Shown piece after piece: positions 22,408 to 35,785 of a stretch of 64,000 nucleotides of DNA. The stretch spans positions 36,110,901 to 36,174,900 of the forward strand of contig CM049317.1 of NCBI GenBank assembly GCA_026874595.1, given 5' to 3'. Within the stretch, counting starts at the first letter, position 1; the number at the start of each line of letters is the position of its first letter. The position numbers were made by a program, and so were the translations under genes. The notes beneath the pieces are model-generated. The model searched no databases and was not told the origin of the DNA. It was given only the letters and a program-made list of their open reading frames with translations. Source of the stretch: Sipunculus nudus (Eukaryota > Annelida > Sipuncula > Golfingiida > Sipunculidae).

Positions 22408-22516
22408 AGATATTTGCCCAGTGGTTAGTGAACAAAGAGTGATGCCAAATAAAACGACTGGTTTAAGATTTGTAAATCAATGCCTCTATTGGATCCCATA
22501 TTACTGGTAAACGTAA

Positions 22517-22606
22517 CCCGTGATAGCTCAGCTGGTAGAGCGGAGGACTGTAGTGGCGACATGGGCAGCTATCCTTAGGTCACCGGTTCGATTCCGGTTC
22601 GCGGGA
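22517..22606 (+). tRNA. tRNA-Tyr(GUA), standard, unit 9
   Basis: Intact with intron. Confidence 0.95.
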
Positions 22607-23859
22607 ACTTTTTCATCAGTGTCGGCATCATTGTAGCAAGTGTTTCCATTTATTTTACACACGTCTTTTAAGCTCATACGTCTCTGTTCATTCCGGCGTG
22701 AGATCTTTAGTTTTTTTTCACGATGGGAACCCAAAATACTTTAACACTGTCAAAATTTCGGGAGCGGCCGGCATTTATTTCAAGGTTCTTTGTAATGATC
22801 TGCGCCCTTAAACTGGTTCTCCCTATCAATATGTTTGTGCGTATTGCTCAGAAAACGTAAAGCCGCTTCAAGAGCCAATATTAACCGGTACATTAAGCTC
22901 TAGCCCCATATTTAGTAATGATGAACAAAAGAGAATTAGTTTATTGTCTACACCCGACACCCGCTCGTGACCCGTTTCTCTCAGCCGGTGTGTTCTTGGA
23001 ATTTCGGCGCCAACTGCCTGTTTTCAACATAATGTTTGCCTTTGTTATGTAAACAGGCATGTTTGACAATTTGTATATTACTTTGTTCGTAGAGATGTCG
23101 AGCAACCATGTCTGATGGAATATGAGGATCAGGCACATGTTTGTTTATTCTGTAGTGTTTGATACTTTTCATCAACGTTCTTTCAGCTCATATGTTTCTG
23201 TTCACTTCCTGAGAACAGATTTGATTCGCATCACCCAATTTTTTTTTGGCATGCTAATGAAAAATATTCGTGACATGCCAATGTTTCGATCGGAAGCCGC
23301 CGCCCAGAAACAAAAAGCAACCGTATTCTTAACAGGAAATTTACTCATTCAGAGGAACGTCGGAATTCACAAGCATGTAAGAGCCAGTAATACTGGCTAA
23401 GTGAGAAAGCAGAAGAAGCAGCGGCTTAAATAAATAGCGGCTATAAATGAACATAGCTATAACAACATACACCGAAGACCTGAGCACTCTAAAAGATACT
23501 CCAGTTGACGGTAGTAAATTACTTAGTGATTTGCTGTGAGAAGTAGCCGAATGGGGACCAACTTTACAAAGTGGGCTTATATTTGGCGTTTGACACATTT
23601 TTTTTACTGTGGCGCCATCTACGTATTCACCCGCGTGGTTTTCTTTTTCCGTATGCTATGTCTGCTTGGTATCATACAACTTTGGTCGCTGGTATTTTTT
23701 TTAGCAATATTGATCAAGCAAACCTTAGTACCTGTCACATGTTTATATTTATACTGGGTTAACGGCACCACATAATTGAGTGTATGTTCTTTTTGGACAG
23801 AAAAATAAAAGTATGAAAACTGACAGAATTGGGATGTATTAAGATATTTAAAAAATCCC

Positions 23860-23931
23860 TGGAGATGCCGGGGATTGAACTCGGGGCCTAACACATGCGA
23901 AGCGTGCGCTCTACCACTGAGCTACATCCCC
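23860..23931 (-). tRNA. tRNA-Ala(CGC), V form, unit 10
   Basis: V-form mismatches; lacks the private D-stem change of unit 6, its closest relative. Confidence 0.85.
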
Positions 23932-24174
23932 ACCTACTTAGCATTGCAAATGACACTTTCAGCTTGAATTCGAATGTTCCGTTTCCAAAACATAAATACG
24001 AATCTAGTATATATTTAACAGGAGTGTTGCGTAATTCATGATCCAGAACGGATATTTTCTGGCGTACATACATTCTCATCGATTTTATCTTACTGGCGTG
24101 ACACTAAGCAGGTTGTATTGGCCAAAAAATGGGATTTTCATGGAAGGCGGAGAGAATAACAAATCAAAAGAACA

Positions 24175-24246
24175 TGGAGATGCCGGGGATTGAACCCGGG
24201 GCCTCACACATGCAAAGCGTGCGCTCTACCACTGAACTACATCCCC
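24175..24246 (-). tRNA. tRNA-Ala(UGC), D-stem wobble, unit 10
   Basis: Same U11-G24 wobble as unit 6. Confidence 0.9.
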
Positions 24247-24251
24247 AGGAA

Positions 24252-24333
24252 CGACGAGGATGGGATTCGAACCCACGCGGGCAGAGCCCATTGGATTAGC
24301 AGTCCAACGCCTTAACCACTCGGCCACCTCGTC
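24252..24333 (-). tRNA. tRNA-Ser(GCU), standard, unit 10
   Basis: Intact. Confidence 0.95.
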
Positions 24334-24442
24334 AGATATTTGCCCAGTGGTTAGTGAACAAAGAGTGATGCCAAATAAAACGACTGGTTTAAGATTTGTA
24401 AATCAATGCCTCTATTGGATCCCATATTACTGGTAAACGTAA

Positions 24443-24532
24443 CCCGTGATAGCTCAGCTGGTAGAGCGGAGGACTGTAGTGGCGACATGGGCAGCTATCC
24501 TTAGGTCACCGGTTCGATTCCGGTTCGCGGGA
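24443..24532 (+). tRNA. tRNA-Tyr(GUA), standard, unit 10
   Basis: Intact with intron. Confidence 0.95.
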
Positions 24533-25780
24533 ACTTTTTCATCAGTGTCGGCATCATTGTAGCAAGTGTTTCCATTTATTTTACACACGTCTTTTAAGCT
24601 TATACGTCTCTGTTCATTCCGGTGTGAGATCTTTAGTTTTTTTCACGATGGGAACCCAAAATACTTTAACACTGTCAAAATTTCGGGAGCGGCCGGAATT
24701 TTTTTCAGGGTTCTTTGTAATGATCTGCGCCCTTAAACTGGTTCTTTCTATCAATACGTTTGTGCGTCTTGCGCAGAAAACGTAAAGCCGCTTCAAGAGG
24801 CAATATTAACCGGTACATTATGCTCTAGTCCCATTTTTTAGTAATGATGAACAAAAGAGAATTAGTTTATTGTCTACACCCGCCACCCGCTCGTGACCCG
24901 TCTCTCAGCCGGCGTGTTCTTGGAATTTCGGCGCCAACTGCCTGTTTTCAACATAATGTTTGCCTTTGTTATGTAAACAGGCATGTTTGACAATTTGTAT
25001 ATTACTTTGTTCGTAGAGATTTCGAGCAACCATGTCTGATGGAATATGAGGATCAGGCACATGTTTGTTTATTCTGTAGTGCTTGATACTTTTCATCAAC
25101 GTTCTTTCAGCTAATATATTTCTGTTCACTGCCTGAGAACAGATTTGATTCGCATCACCAAATTTTTTTTTGGCAATACTAATGAAAAATATTCATGACA
25201 TGCCAATGTTTCGATCGGAGGCCGCCGCCGAGAAACAAAAAGCAACCGTATTCTTAACAGGAAATTTATTCATTCAGAGGAACGTCGGAATCCACAAGCA
25301 TGTAAGAGCCAGTAATACTGGCTAAGTGAGAAATCAGAAGAAGCAGCGGCTTAAATAAATAGCGGCTATAAATGAACATAGCTATAACAACATACACCGA
25401 AGACCTGAGCACTCTAAAAGATACTCCAGCTGACGGTAGTAAATTACTTAGTGATTTGCTGTGAGGAGTAGCCGAATGGGGACCAACTTTACAAAGTGGG
25501 CTTATATTTGGCGTATGACACATTTTTTTTACTGTGGCGCCATCCACGTATTCACCCGCGTGGTTTTCTTTTCCGTCTGCTATGTCTGCTTGGTATCATA
25601 CAACTTTGTCCGCTGGTATTTTTAGCAATATTGATCAAGCAAACCTTAGTACCTGTCACAGGTTTATATTTATACTGGGTTAACGGCACCACATAATTGA
25701 GTGTATGTTCTTTTTGGAAAGAAAAATAAAAGTATGAAAACTGACAGAATTGGGATGTATTAAGATATTTAAAAAATCCC

Positions 25781-25852
25781 TGGAGATGCCGGGGATTGAA
25801 CTCGGGGCCTAACACATGCGAAGCGTGCGCTCTACCACTGAGCTACATCCCC
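25781..25852 (-). tRNA. tRNA-Ala(CGC), V form, unit 11
   Basis: V-form mismatches only. Confidence 0.85.
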
Positions 25853-26095
25853 ACCTACTTAGCATTGCAAATGACACTTTCAGCTTGAATTCGAATGTTC
25901 CGTTTCCAAAACATAAATACGAATCTAGTATATATTTAACAGGAGTGTTGCGTAATTCATGATCCAGAACGGATATTTTCTGGCGTACATACATTCTCAT
26001 CGATTTTATCTTACTGGCGTGACACTAAGCAGGTTGTATTGGCCAAAAAATGGGATTTTCATGGAAGGCGGAGAGAATAACAAATCAAAAGAACA

Positions 26096-26169
26096 TGGAG
26101 ATGCCGGGGATTGAACCCGGGGCCTCACACATGCAAAGCGTGCGCTCTACCACTGAGCTACAGTTCCCC
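26096..26169 (-). tRNA. tRNA-Ala(UGC), acceptor-insertion form, unit 11
   Basis: Same 2-nt bulge as unit 3. Confidence 0.75.
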
Positions 26170-26174
26170 AGGAA

Positions 26175-26256
26175 CGACGAGGATGGGATTCGAACCAACG
26201 CGGGCAGAGCCCATTGGATTAGCAGTCCAATGCCTTAACCACTCGGCCACCTCGTC
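26175..26256 (-). tRNA. tRNA-Ser(GCU), linked variant, unit 11
   Basis: Same variant as unit 3. Confidence 0.85.
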
Positions 26257-26359
26257 AGATATTTGCCCAGTGGTTAGTGAACAAACGGTGATGCCAAATA
26301 AAACGACTGGTTTAAGATTTGTAAATCAATGCCTCTATTGGATCCCATATTACTGGTAA

Positions 26360-26449
26360 CCCGTGATAGCTCAGCTGGTAGAGCGGACGACTGTAGTGGC
26401 GACATGGGCAGCTATCCTTAGGTCACCGGTTCGATTCCGGTTCGCGGGA
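26360..26449 (+). tRNA. tRNA-Tyr(GUA), anticodon-stem mismatch, unit 11
   Basis: C29-C41 mismatch as in unit 7. Six bases just upstream of the gene are missing compared with the other units. Confidence 0.85.
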
Positions 26450-27622
26450 ACTTTTTCATCAGTGTCGGCATCATTGTAGCAAGTGTTTCCATTTATTTTA
26501 CACACGTCTTTTAAGCTCATACGTCTCTGTTCATTCCGGTGTGAGATCTTTAGTTTTTTTCACGATGGGAACCCAAAATACTTTAACACTGTCAAAATTT
26601 CGGGAGCGGCCGGCATTTATTTCAAGGTTCTTTGTAATGATCTGCGCCCTTAAACTGGTTCTCCCTATCAATATGTTTGTGCGTCTTGCTCAGAAAACGT
26701 AAAGCCACTTCAGGAGGCAATATTAACCGGTTCATTAAGCTCTTGCCCCATATTTAGTAATGATGAACAAAAGAGAATTAGTTTATTGTCTACACCCGAC
26801 ACCCGCTCGTGACCCGTCTCTCTCAGCCGGTGTGTTCTTGGAATTTCGGCGCCAACTGCCTGTTTTCAACATAATGTTTGCCTTTGTTATGTAAACAGGC
26901 ATGTTTGACAATTTGTATATTACTTTGTTCGTAGAGATGTCGAGCAACCATGTCTGATGGAATATGAGGATCAGGCACATGTTTGTTTATTCTGTAGTGT
27001 TTGATACTTTTCATCAACGTTCTTTCAGCTCATATGTTTCTGTTCACTTCCTGAGAACAGATTTGATTCGCATCACCCAAATTTTTTTTGGCATGCTAAT
27101 GAAAAATATTCGTGACATGCCAATGTTTCGAATTCACAAGCATGTAAGAGCCAGTAATACTGGCTAAGTGAGAAAGCAGAAGAAGCAGCGGCTTAAATAA
27201 ATAGCGGCTATAAATGAACATAGCTATAACAACATACACCGAAGACCTGAGCACTCTAAAAGATACTCCAGCTGACGGTAGTAAATTACTTAGTGATTTG
27301 CTGTGAGAAGTAGCCGAATGGGGACCAACTTTACAAAGTGGGCTTATATTTGGCGTTTGACACATTTTTTTTACTGTGGCGCCATCTACGTATTCACCCG
27401 CGTGGTTTTCTTTTCCGTCTGCTATGTCTGCTTGGTATCATACAACTTTGGTCGCTGGTATTTTTAGCAATATTGATCAAGCAAACCTTAGTACCTGTCA
27501 CAGGTTTATATTTATACTGGGTTAACGGCAACACATAATTGAGTGTATGTTCTTTTTGGAAAGAAAAATAAAAGTATGAAAACTGACAGAATTGGGATGT
27601 ATTAAGATATTTAAAAAATCCC

Positions 27623-27694
27623 TGGAGATGCCGGGAATTGAACTCGGGGCCTAACACATGCGAAGCGTGCGCTCTACCACTGAGCTACATCCCC
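27623..27694 (-). tRNA. tRNA-Ala(CGC), V form with T-loop change, unit 12
   Basis: V-form mismatches plus C to U at the end of the T loop (TTCAATT). Confidence 0.8.
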
Positions 27695-27937
27695 ACCTAC
27701 TTAGCATTGCAAATGACACTTTCAGCTTGAATTCGAATGTTCCGTTTCCAAAACATAAATACGAATCTAGTATATATTTAACAGGAGTGTTGCGTAATTC
27801 ATGATCCAGAACGGATATTTTCTGGCGTACATACATTCTCATCGATTTTATCTTACTGGCGTGACACTAAGCAGGTTGTATTGGCCAAAAAATGGGATTT
27901 TCATGGAAGGCGGAGAGAATAACAAATCAAAAGAACA

Positions 27938-28009
27938 TGGAGATGCCGGGGATTGAACCCGGGGCCTCACACATGCAAAGCGTGCGCTCTACCACTGAGC
28001 TACATCCCC
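27938..28009 (-). tRNA. tRNA-Ala(UGC), standard, unit 12
   Basis: Intact. Confidence 0.95.
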
Positions 28010-28014
28010 AGGAA

Positions 28015-28096
28015 CGACGAGGATGGGATTCGAACCCACGCGGGCAGAGCCCATTGGATTAGCAGTCCAACGCCTTAACCACTCGGCCACCTCGTC
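28015..28096 (-). tRNA. tRNA-Ser(GCU), standard, unit 12
   Basis: Intact. Confidence 0.95.
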
Positions 28097-28205
28097 AGAT
28101 ATTTGCCCAGTGGTTAGTGAACAAACAGTGATGCAAAATAAAACGACTGGTTTAAGATTTGTACATCAATGGCTCTATTGGATCCCATATTACTGGTAAA
28201 CGTAA

Positions 28206-28295
28206 CCCGTGATAGCTCAGCTGGTAGAGCGGAGGACTGTAGTGGCGACATGGGCAGCCATCCTTAGGTCACCGGTTCGATTCCGGTTCGCGGGA
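28206..28295 (+). tRNA. tRNA-Tyr(GUA), unit 12
   Basis: Intact; intron ends in C. Confidence 0.95.
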
Positions 28296-29541
28296 ACTTT
28301 TTCATCAGTGTCGGCATCATTGTAGCAAGTGTTTCCATTTATTTTACACACGTCTTTTAAGCTCATACGTCTCTGTTCATTCCGGTGTGAGATCTTTAGT
28401 TTTTTCACGATGGGAACCCAAAATACTTTAACACTGTCAAAATTTCGGGAGCGGCCGGAATTTTTTTCAGGGTTCTTTGTAATGATCTGCGCCCTTAAAC
28501 TGGTTCTTTCTATCAATACGTTTGTGCGTCTTGCGCAGAAAACGTAAAGCCGCTTCAAGAGGCAATATTAACCGGTACATTATGCTCTAGCCCCATTTTT
28601 AGTAATGATGAACAAAAGAGAATTAGTTTATTGTCCACACCCGCCACCCGCTCGTGACCCGTCTCTCAGCCGGCGTGTTCTTGGAATTTCGGCGCCAACT
28701 GCCTGTTTTCAACATAATGTTTGCCTTTGTTATGTAAACAGGCATGTTTGACAATTTGTATATAACTTTGTTCGTAGAGATTTCGAGCAACCATGTCTGA
28801 TGGAATATGAGGATCAGGCACATGTTTGTTTATTCTGTAGTGCTTGATACTTTTCATCAACGTTCTTTCAGCTAATGTGTTTCTGTTCACTGCCTGAGAA
28901 CAGATTTGATTCGCATCACCAAATTTTTTTTTGGCAATACTAATGAAAAATATTCATGACATGCCAATGTTTCGATCGGAGGCCGCCGCCGAGAAACAAA
29001 AAGCAACCGTATTCTTAACAGGAAATTTATTCATTCAGAGGAACGTCGGAATCCACAAGCATGTAAGAGCCAGTAATACTGGCTAAGTGAGAAATCAGAA
29101 GAAGCAGCGGCTTAAATAAATAGCGGCTATAAATGAACATAGCTATAACAACATACACCGAAGACCTGAGCACTCTAAAAGATACTCCAGCTGACGGTAG
29201 TAAATTACTTAGTGATTTGCTGTGAGGAGTAGCCGAATGGGGACCAACTTTACAAAGTGGGCTTATATTTGGCGTATGACACATTTTTTTTACTGTGGCG
29301 CCATCCACGTATTCACCCGCGTGGTTTTCTTTTCCGTCTGCTATGTCTGCTTGGTATCATACAACTTTGTCCGCTGGTATTTTTAGCAATATTGATCAAG
29401 CAAACCTTAGTACCTGTCACAGGTTTATATTTATACTGGGTTAACGGCACCACATAATTGAGTGTATGTTCTTTTTGGAAAGAAAAATAAAAGTATGAAA
29501 ACTGACAGAATTGGGATATATTAAGATATTTAAAAAATCCT

Positions 29542-29613
29542 TGGAGATGCCGGGGATTGAACTCGGGGCCTAACACATGCGAAGCGTGCGCTCTACCACT
29601 GAGCTACATCCCC
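29542..29613 (-). tRNA. tRNA-Ala(CGC), V form, unit 13
   Basis: V-form mismatches only. Confidence 0.85.
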
Positions 29614-29856
29614 ACCTACTTAGCATTGCAAATGACACTTTCAGCTTGAATTCGAATGTCCCGTTTCCAAAACATAAATACGAATCTAGTATATATTTAA
29701 CAGGAGTGTTGCGTAATTCATGATCCAGAACGGATATTTTCTGGCGTACATACATTCTCATCGATTTTATCTTACTGGCGTGACACTAAGCAGGTTGTAT
29801 TGGCCAAAAAATGGGATTTTCATGGAAGGCGGAGAGAATAACAAATCAAAAGAACA

Positions 29857-29930
29857 TGGAGATGCCGGGGATTGAACCCGGGGCCTCACACATGCAAAGC
29901 GTGCGCTCTACCACTGAGCTACAGTTCCCC
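29857..29930 (-). tRNA. tRNA-Ala(UGC), acceptor-insertion form, unit 13
   Basis: Same 2-nt bulge as unit 3. Confidence 0.75.
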
Positions 29931-29935
29931 AGGAA

Positions 29936-30017
29936 CGACGAGGATGGGATTCGAACCAACGCGGGCAGAGCCCATTGGATTAGCAGTCCAATGCCTTAAC
30001 CACTCGGCCACCTCGTC
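29936..30017 (-). tRNA. tRNA-Ser(GCU), linked variant, unit 13
   Basis: Same variant as unit 3. Confidence 0.85.
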
Positions 30018-30126
30018 AGATATTTGCCCAGTGGTTAGTGAACAAACGGTGATGCCAAATAAAACGACTGGTTTAAGATTTGTAAATCAATGCCTCTATT
30101 GGATCCCATATTACTGGTAAAAGTAA

Positions 30127-30216
30127 CCCGTGATAGCTCAGCTGGTAGAGCGGAGGACTGTAGTGGCGACATGGGCAGCTATCCTTAGGTCACCGGTTCG
30201 ATTCCGGTTCGCGGGA
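30127..30216 (+). tRNA. tRNA-Tyr(GUA), standard, unit 13
   Basis: Intact with intron. Confidence 0.95.
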
Positions 30217-31463
30217 ACTTTTTCATCAGTGTCGGCATCATTGTAGCAAGTGTTTCCATTTATTTTACACACGTCTTTTAAGCTCATACGTCTCTGTTCA
30301 TTCCGGTGTGAGATCTTTAGTTTTTTCACGATGGGAACCCAAAATACTTTAACACTGTCAAAATTTCGGGAGCGGCCGGCATTTATTTCAAGGTTCTTTG
30401 TAATGATCTGCGCCCTTAAACTGGTTCTCCCTATCAATATGTTCGTGCGTCTTGCTCAGAAAACGTAAAGCCACTTCAAGAGGCAATATTAACCGGTTCA
30501 TTAAGCTCTAGCCCCATATTTAGTAATGATGAACAAAAGAGAATTAGTTTATTGTCTACACCCGACACCCGCTCGTGACCCGTTTCTCTCAGCCGGTGTG
30601 TTCTTGGAATTTCGGCGCCAACTGCCTGTTTTCAACATAATGTTTGCCTTTGTTAAATAAACAGGCATGTTTGACAATTTGTATATTACTTTGTTCGTAG
30701 AGATGTCGAGCAACCATGTCTGATGGAATATGAGGATCAGGCACATGTTTGTTTATTCTGTAGTGTTTGATACTTTTCATCAACGTTCTTTCAGCTCATA
30801 TGTTTCTGTTCACTTCCTGAGAACAGATTTGATTCGCATCACCCAAATTTTTTTTGGCATGCTAATGAAAAATATTCGTGACATGCCAATGTTTCGATCG
30901 GAAGCCGCCGCCCAGAAACAAAAAGCAACCGTATTCTTAACAGGAAATTTATTCATTCAGAGGAACGTCGGAATCCACAAGCATGTAAGAGCCAGTAATA
31001 CTGGCTAAGTGAGAAATCAGAAGAAGCAGCGGCTTAAATAAATAGCGGCTATAAATGAACATAGCTATAACAACATACACCGAAGACCTGAGCACTCTAA
31101 AAGATACTCCAGCTGACGGTAGTAAATTACTTAGTGATTTGCTGTGAGGAGTAGCCGAATGGGGACCAACTTTACAAAGTGGGCTTATATTTGGCGTATG
31201 ACACATTTTTTTACTGTGGCGCCATCCACGTATTCACCCGCGTGGTTTTCTTTTCCGTCTGCTATGTCTGCTTGGTATCATACAACTTTGTCCGCTGGTA
31301 TTTTTAGCAATAATTATCAAGCAAACCTTAGTACCTGTCACAGGTTTATATTTATACTGGGTTAACGGCACCACATAATTGAGTGTATGTTCTTTTTGGA
31401 CAGAAAAATAAAAGTATGAAAACTGACAGAATTGGGATGTATTAAGATATTTTTAAAAATCCC

Positions 31464-31535
31464 AGGAGATGCCGGGGATTGAACCTGGGGCCTCACACAT
31501 GCGAAGCGTGCGCTCTACCACTGAGCTACATCCCC
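31464..31535 (-). tRNA. tRNA-Ala(CGC), L form, unit 14
   Basis: As unit 5. Confidence 0.85.
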
Positions 31536-31777
31536 ACCTACTTAGCATTGCAAGTGACACTTTCACCTTGAATTTGAATGTTCCGTTTCCAAAACATAAA
31601 TACGAATCTAGTATATATTTAACAGGAGTGTTGCGTAATTCATGATCCAGAACGGATATTTTCTGGCGTACATACATTATCATCGTTTTTATCTTACTGG
31701 CGTGACACTAAGCAGGTTGTATTGGCCAAAAAATGGGATTTTCATGGAAGCGGAGAGAATAACAAATCAAAAGAACA

Positions 31778-31849
31778 TGGAGATGCCGGGGATTGAACCC
31801 GGGGCCTCACACATGCAAAGCGTGCGCTCTACCACTGAGCTACATCCCC
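31778..31849 (-). tRNA. tRNA-Ala(UGC), standard, unit 14
   Basis: Intact. Confidence 0.95.
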
Positions 31850-31854
31850 AGGAA

Positions 31855-31936
31855 CGACGAGGATGGGATTCGAACCCACGCGGGCAGAGCCCATTGGATT
31901 AGCAGTCCAACGCCTTAACCACTCGGCCACCTCGTC
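31855..31936 (-). tRNA. tRNA-Ser(GCU), standard, unit 14
   Basis: Intact. Confidence 0.95.
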
Positions 31937-32045
31937 AGATATTTGCCCAGTGGTTAGTGAACAAAGAGTGATGCCAAATAAAACGACTGGTTTAAGATTT
32001 GTAAATCAATGCCTCTATTGGATCCCATATTACTGGTAAACGTAA

Positions 32046-32135
32046 CCCGTGATAGCTCAGCTGGTAGAGCGGAGGACTGTAGTGGCGACATGGGCAGCTA
32101 TCCTTAGGTCACCGGTTCGATTCCGGTTCGCGGGA
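32046..32135 (+). tRNA. tRNA-Tyr(GUA), standard, unit 14
   Basis: Intact with intron. Confidence 0.95.
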
Positions 32136-33388
32136 ACTTTTTCATCAGTGTCGGCATCATTGTAGCAAGTGTTTCCATTTATTTTACACACGTCTTTTAA
32201 GCTCATACGTCTCTGTTCATTCCGGCGTGAGATCTTTAGTTTTTTTTCACGATGGGAACCCAAAATACTTTAACACTGTCAAAATTTCGGGAGCGGCCGG
32301 CATTTATTTCAAGGTTCTTTGTAATGATCTGCGCCCTTAAACTGGTTCTCCCTATCAATATGTTTGTGCGTATTGCTCAGAAAACGTAAAGCCGCTTCAA
32401 GAGCCAATATTAACCGGTACATTAAGCTCTAGCCCCATATTTAGTAATGATGAACAAAAGAGAATTAGTTTATTGTCTACACCCGACACCCGCTCGTGAC
32501 CCGTTTCTCTCAGCCGGTGTGTTCTTGGAATTTCGGCGCCAACTGCCTGTTTTCAACATAATGTTTGCCTTTGTTATGTAAACAGGCATGTTTGACAATT
32601 TGTATATTACTTTGTTCGTAGAGATGTCGAGCAACCATGTCTGATGGAATATGAGGATCAGGCACATGTTTGTTTATTCTGTAGTGTTTGATACTTTTCA
32701 TCAACGTTCTTTCAGCTCATATGTTTCTGTTCACTTCCTGAGAACAGATTTGATTCGCATCACCCAATTTTTTTTTGGCATGCTAATGAAAAATATTCGT
32801 GACATGCCAATGTTTCGATCGGAAGCCGCCGCCCAGAAACAAAAAGCAACCGTATTCTTAACAGGAAATTTACTCATTCAGAGGAACGTCGGAATTCACA
32901 AGCATGTAAGAGCCAGTAATACTGGCTAAGTGAGAAAGCAGAAGAAGCAGCGGCTTAAATAAATAGCGGCTATAAATGAACATAGCTATAACAACATACA
33001 CCGAAGACCTGAGCACTCTAAAAGATACTCCAGTTGACGGTAGTAAATTACTTAGTGATTTGCTGTGAGAAGTAGCCGAATGGGGACCAACTTTACAAAG
33101 TGGGCTTATTTTTGGCGTTTGACACATTTTTTTTACTGTGGCGCCATCTACGTATTCACCCGCGTGGTTTTCTTTTTCCGTATGCTATGTCTGCTTGGTA
33201 TCATACAACTTTGGTCGCTGGTATTTTTTTTAGCAATATTGATCAAGCAAACCTTAGTACCTGTCACATGTTTATATTTATACTGGGTTAACGGCACCAC
33301 ATAATTGAGTGTATGTTCTTTTTGGACAGAAAAATAAAAGTATGAAAACTGACAGAATTGGGATGTATTAAGATATTTAAAAAATCCC

Positions 33389-33460
33389 TGGAGATGCCGG
33401 GGATTGAACTCGGGGCCTAACACATGCGAAGCGTGCGCTCTACCACTGAGCTACATCCCC
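33389..33460 (-). tRNA. tRNA-Ala(CGC), V form, unit 15
   Basis: V-form mismatches only. Confidence 0.85.
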
Positions 33461-33703
33461 ACCTACTTAGCATTGCAAATGACACTTTCAGCTTGAATTC
33501 GAATGTTCCGTTTCCAAAACATAAATACGAATCTAGTATATATTTAACAGGAGTGTTGCGTAATTCATGATCCAGAACGGATATTTTCTGGCGTACATAC
33601 ATTCTCATCGATTTTATCTTACTGGCGTGACACTAAGCAGGTTGTATTGGCCAAAAAATGGGATTTTCATGGAAGGCGGAGAGAATAACAAATCAAAAGA
33701 ACA

Positions 33704-33775
33704 TGGAGATGCCGGGGATTGAACCCGGGGCCTCACACATGCAAAGCGTGCGCTCTACCACTGAACTACATCCCC
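33704..33775 (-). tRNA. tRNA-Ala(UGC), D-stem wobble, unit 15
   Basis: Same U11-G24 wobble as units 6 and 10. Confidence 0.9.
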
Positions 33776-33780
33776 AGGAA

Positions 33781-33862
33781 CGACGAGGATGGGATTCGAA
33801 CCCACGCGGGCAGAGCCCATTGGATTAGCAGTCCAACGCCTTAACCACTCGGCCACCTCGTC
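33781..33862 (-). tRNA. tRNA-Ser(GCU), standard, unit 15
   Basis: Intact. Confidence 0.95.
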
Positions 33863-33971
33863 AGATATTTGCCCAGTGGTTAGTGAACAAAGAGTGATGC
33901 CAAATAAAACGACTGGTTTAAGATTTGTAAATCAATGCCTCTATTGGATCCCATATTACTGGTAAACGTAA

Positions 33972-34061
33972 CCCGTGATAGCTCAGCTGGTAGAGCGGAG
34001 GACTGTAGTGGCGACATGGGCAGCTATCCTTAGGTCACCGGTTCGATTCCGGTTCGCGGGA
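33972..34061 (+). tRNA. tRNA-Tyr(GUA), standard, unit 15
   Basis: Intact with intron. Confidence 0.95.
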
Positions 34062-35309
34062 ACTTTTTCATCAGTGTCGGCATCATTGTAGCAAGTGTTT
34101 CCATTTATTTTACACACGTCTTTTAAGCTTATACGTCTCTGTTCATTCCGGTGTGAGATCTTTAGTTTTTTTCACGATGGGAACCCAAAATACTTTAACA
34201 CTGTCAAAATTTCGGGAGCGGCCGGAATTTTTTTCAGGGTTCTTTGTAATGATCTGCGCCCTTAAACTGGTTCTTTCTATCAATACGTTTGTGCGTCTTG
34301 CGCAGAAAACGTAAAGCCGCTTCAAGAGGCAATATTAACCGGTACATTATGCTCTAGTCCCATTTTTTAGTAATGATGAACAAAAGAGAATTAGTTTATT
34401 GTCTACACCCGCCACCCGCTCGTGACCCGTCTCTCAGCCGGCGTGTTCTTGGAATTTCGGCGCCAACTGCCTGTTTTCAACATAATGTTTGCCTTTGTTA
34501 TGTAAACAGGCATGTTTGACAATTTGTATATTACTTTGTTCGTAGAGATTTCGAGCAACCATGTCTGATGGAATATGAGGATCAGGCACATGTTTGTTTA
34601 TTCTGTAGTGCTTGATACTTTTCATCAACGTTCTTTCAGCTAATATATTTCTGTTCACTGCCTGAGAACAGATTTGATTCGCATCACCAAATTTTTTTTT
34701 GGCAATACTAATGAAAAATATTCATGACATGCCAATGTTTCGATCGGAGGCCGCCGCCGAGAAACAAAAAGCAACCGTATTCTTAACAGGAAATTTATTC
34801 ATTCAGAGGAACGTCGGAATCCACAAGCATGTAAGAGCCAGTAATACTGGCTAAGTGAGAAATCAGAAGAAGCAGCGGCTTAAATAAATAGCGGCTATAA
34901 ATGAACATAGCTATAACAACATACACCGAAGACCTGAGCACTCTAAAAGATACTCCAGCTGACGGTAGTAAATTACTTAGTGATTTGCTGTGAGGAGTAG
35001 CCGAATGGGGACCAACTTTACAAAGTGGGCTTATATTTGGCGTATGACACATTTTTTTTACTGTGGCGCCATCCACGTATTCACCCGCGTGGTTTTCTTT
35101 TCCGTCTGCTATGTCTGCTTGGTATCATACAACTTTGTCCGCTGGTATTTTTAGCAATATTGATCAAGCAAACCTTAGTACCTGTCACAGGTTTATATTT
35201 ATACTGGGTTAACGGCACCACATAATTGAGTGTATGTTCTTTTTGGAAAGAAAAATAAAAGTATGAAAACTGACAGAATTGGGATGTATTAAGATATTTA
35301 AAAAATCCC

Positions 35310-35381
35310 TGGAGATGCCGGGGATTGAACTCGGGGCCTAACACATGCGAAGCGTGCGCTCTACCACTGAGCTACATCCCC
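35310..35381 (-). tRNA. tRNA-Ala(CGC), V form, unit 16
   Basis: V-form mismatches only. Confidence 0.85.
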
Positions 35382-35624
35382 ACCTACTTAGCATTGCAAA
35401 TGACACTTTCAGCTTGAATTCGAATGTTCCGTTTCCAAAACATAAATACGAATCTAGTATATATTTAACAGGAGTGTTGCGTAATTCATGATCCAGAACG
35501 GATATTTTCTGGCGTACATACATTCTCATCGATTTTATCTTACTGGCGTGACACTAAGCAGGTTGTATTGGCCAAAAAATGGGATTTTCATGGAAGGCGG
35601 AGAGAATAACAAATCAAAAGAACA

Positions 35625-35698
35625 TGGAGATGCCGGGGATTGAACCCGGGGCCTCACACATGCAAAGCGTGCGCTCTACCACTGAGCTACAGTTCCCC
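35625..35698 (-). tRNA. tRNA-Ala(UGC), acceptor-insertion form, unit 16
   Basis: Same 2-nt bulge as unit 3. Confidence 0.75.
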
Positions 35699-35703
35699 AG
35701 GAA

Positions 35704-35785
35704 CGACGAGGATGGGATTCGAACCAACGCGGGCAGAGCCCATTGGATTAGCAGTCCAATGCCTTAACCACTCGGCCACCTCGTC
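35704..35785 (-). tRNA. tRNA-Ser(GCU), linked variant, unit 16
   Basis: Same variant as unit 3. Confidence 0.85.
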
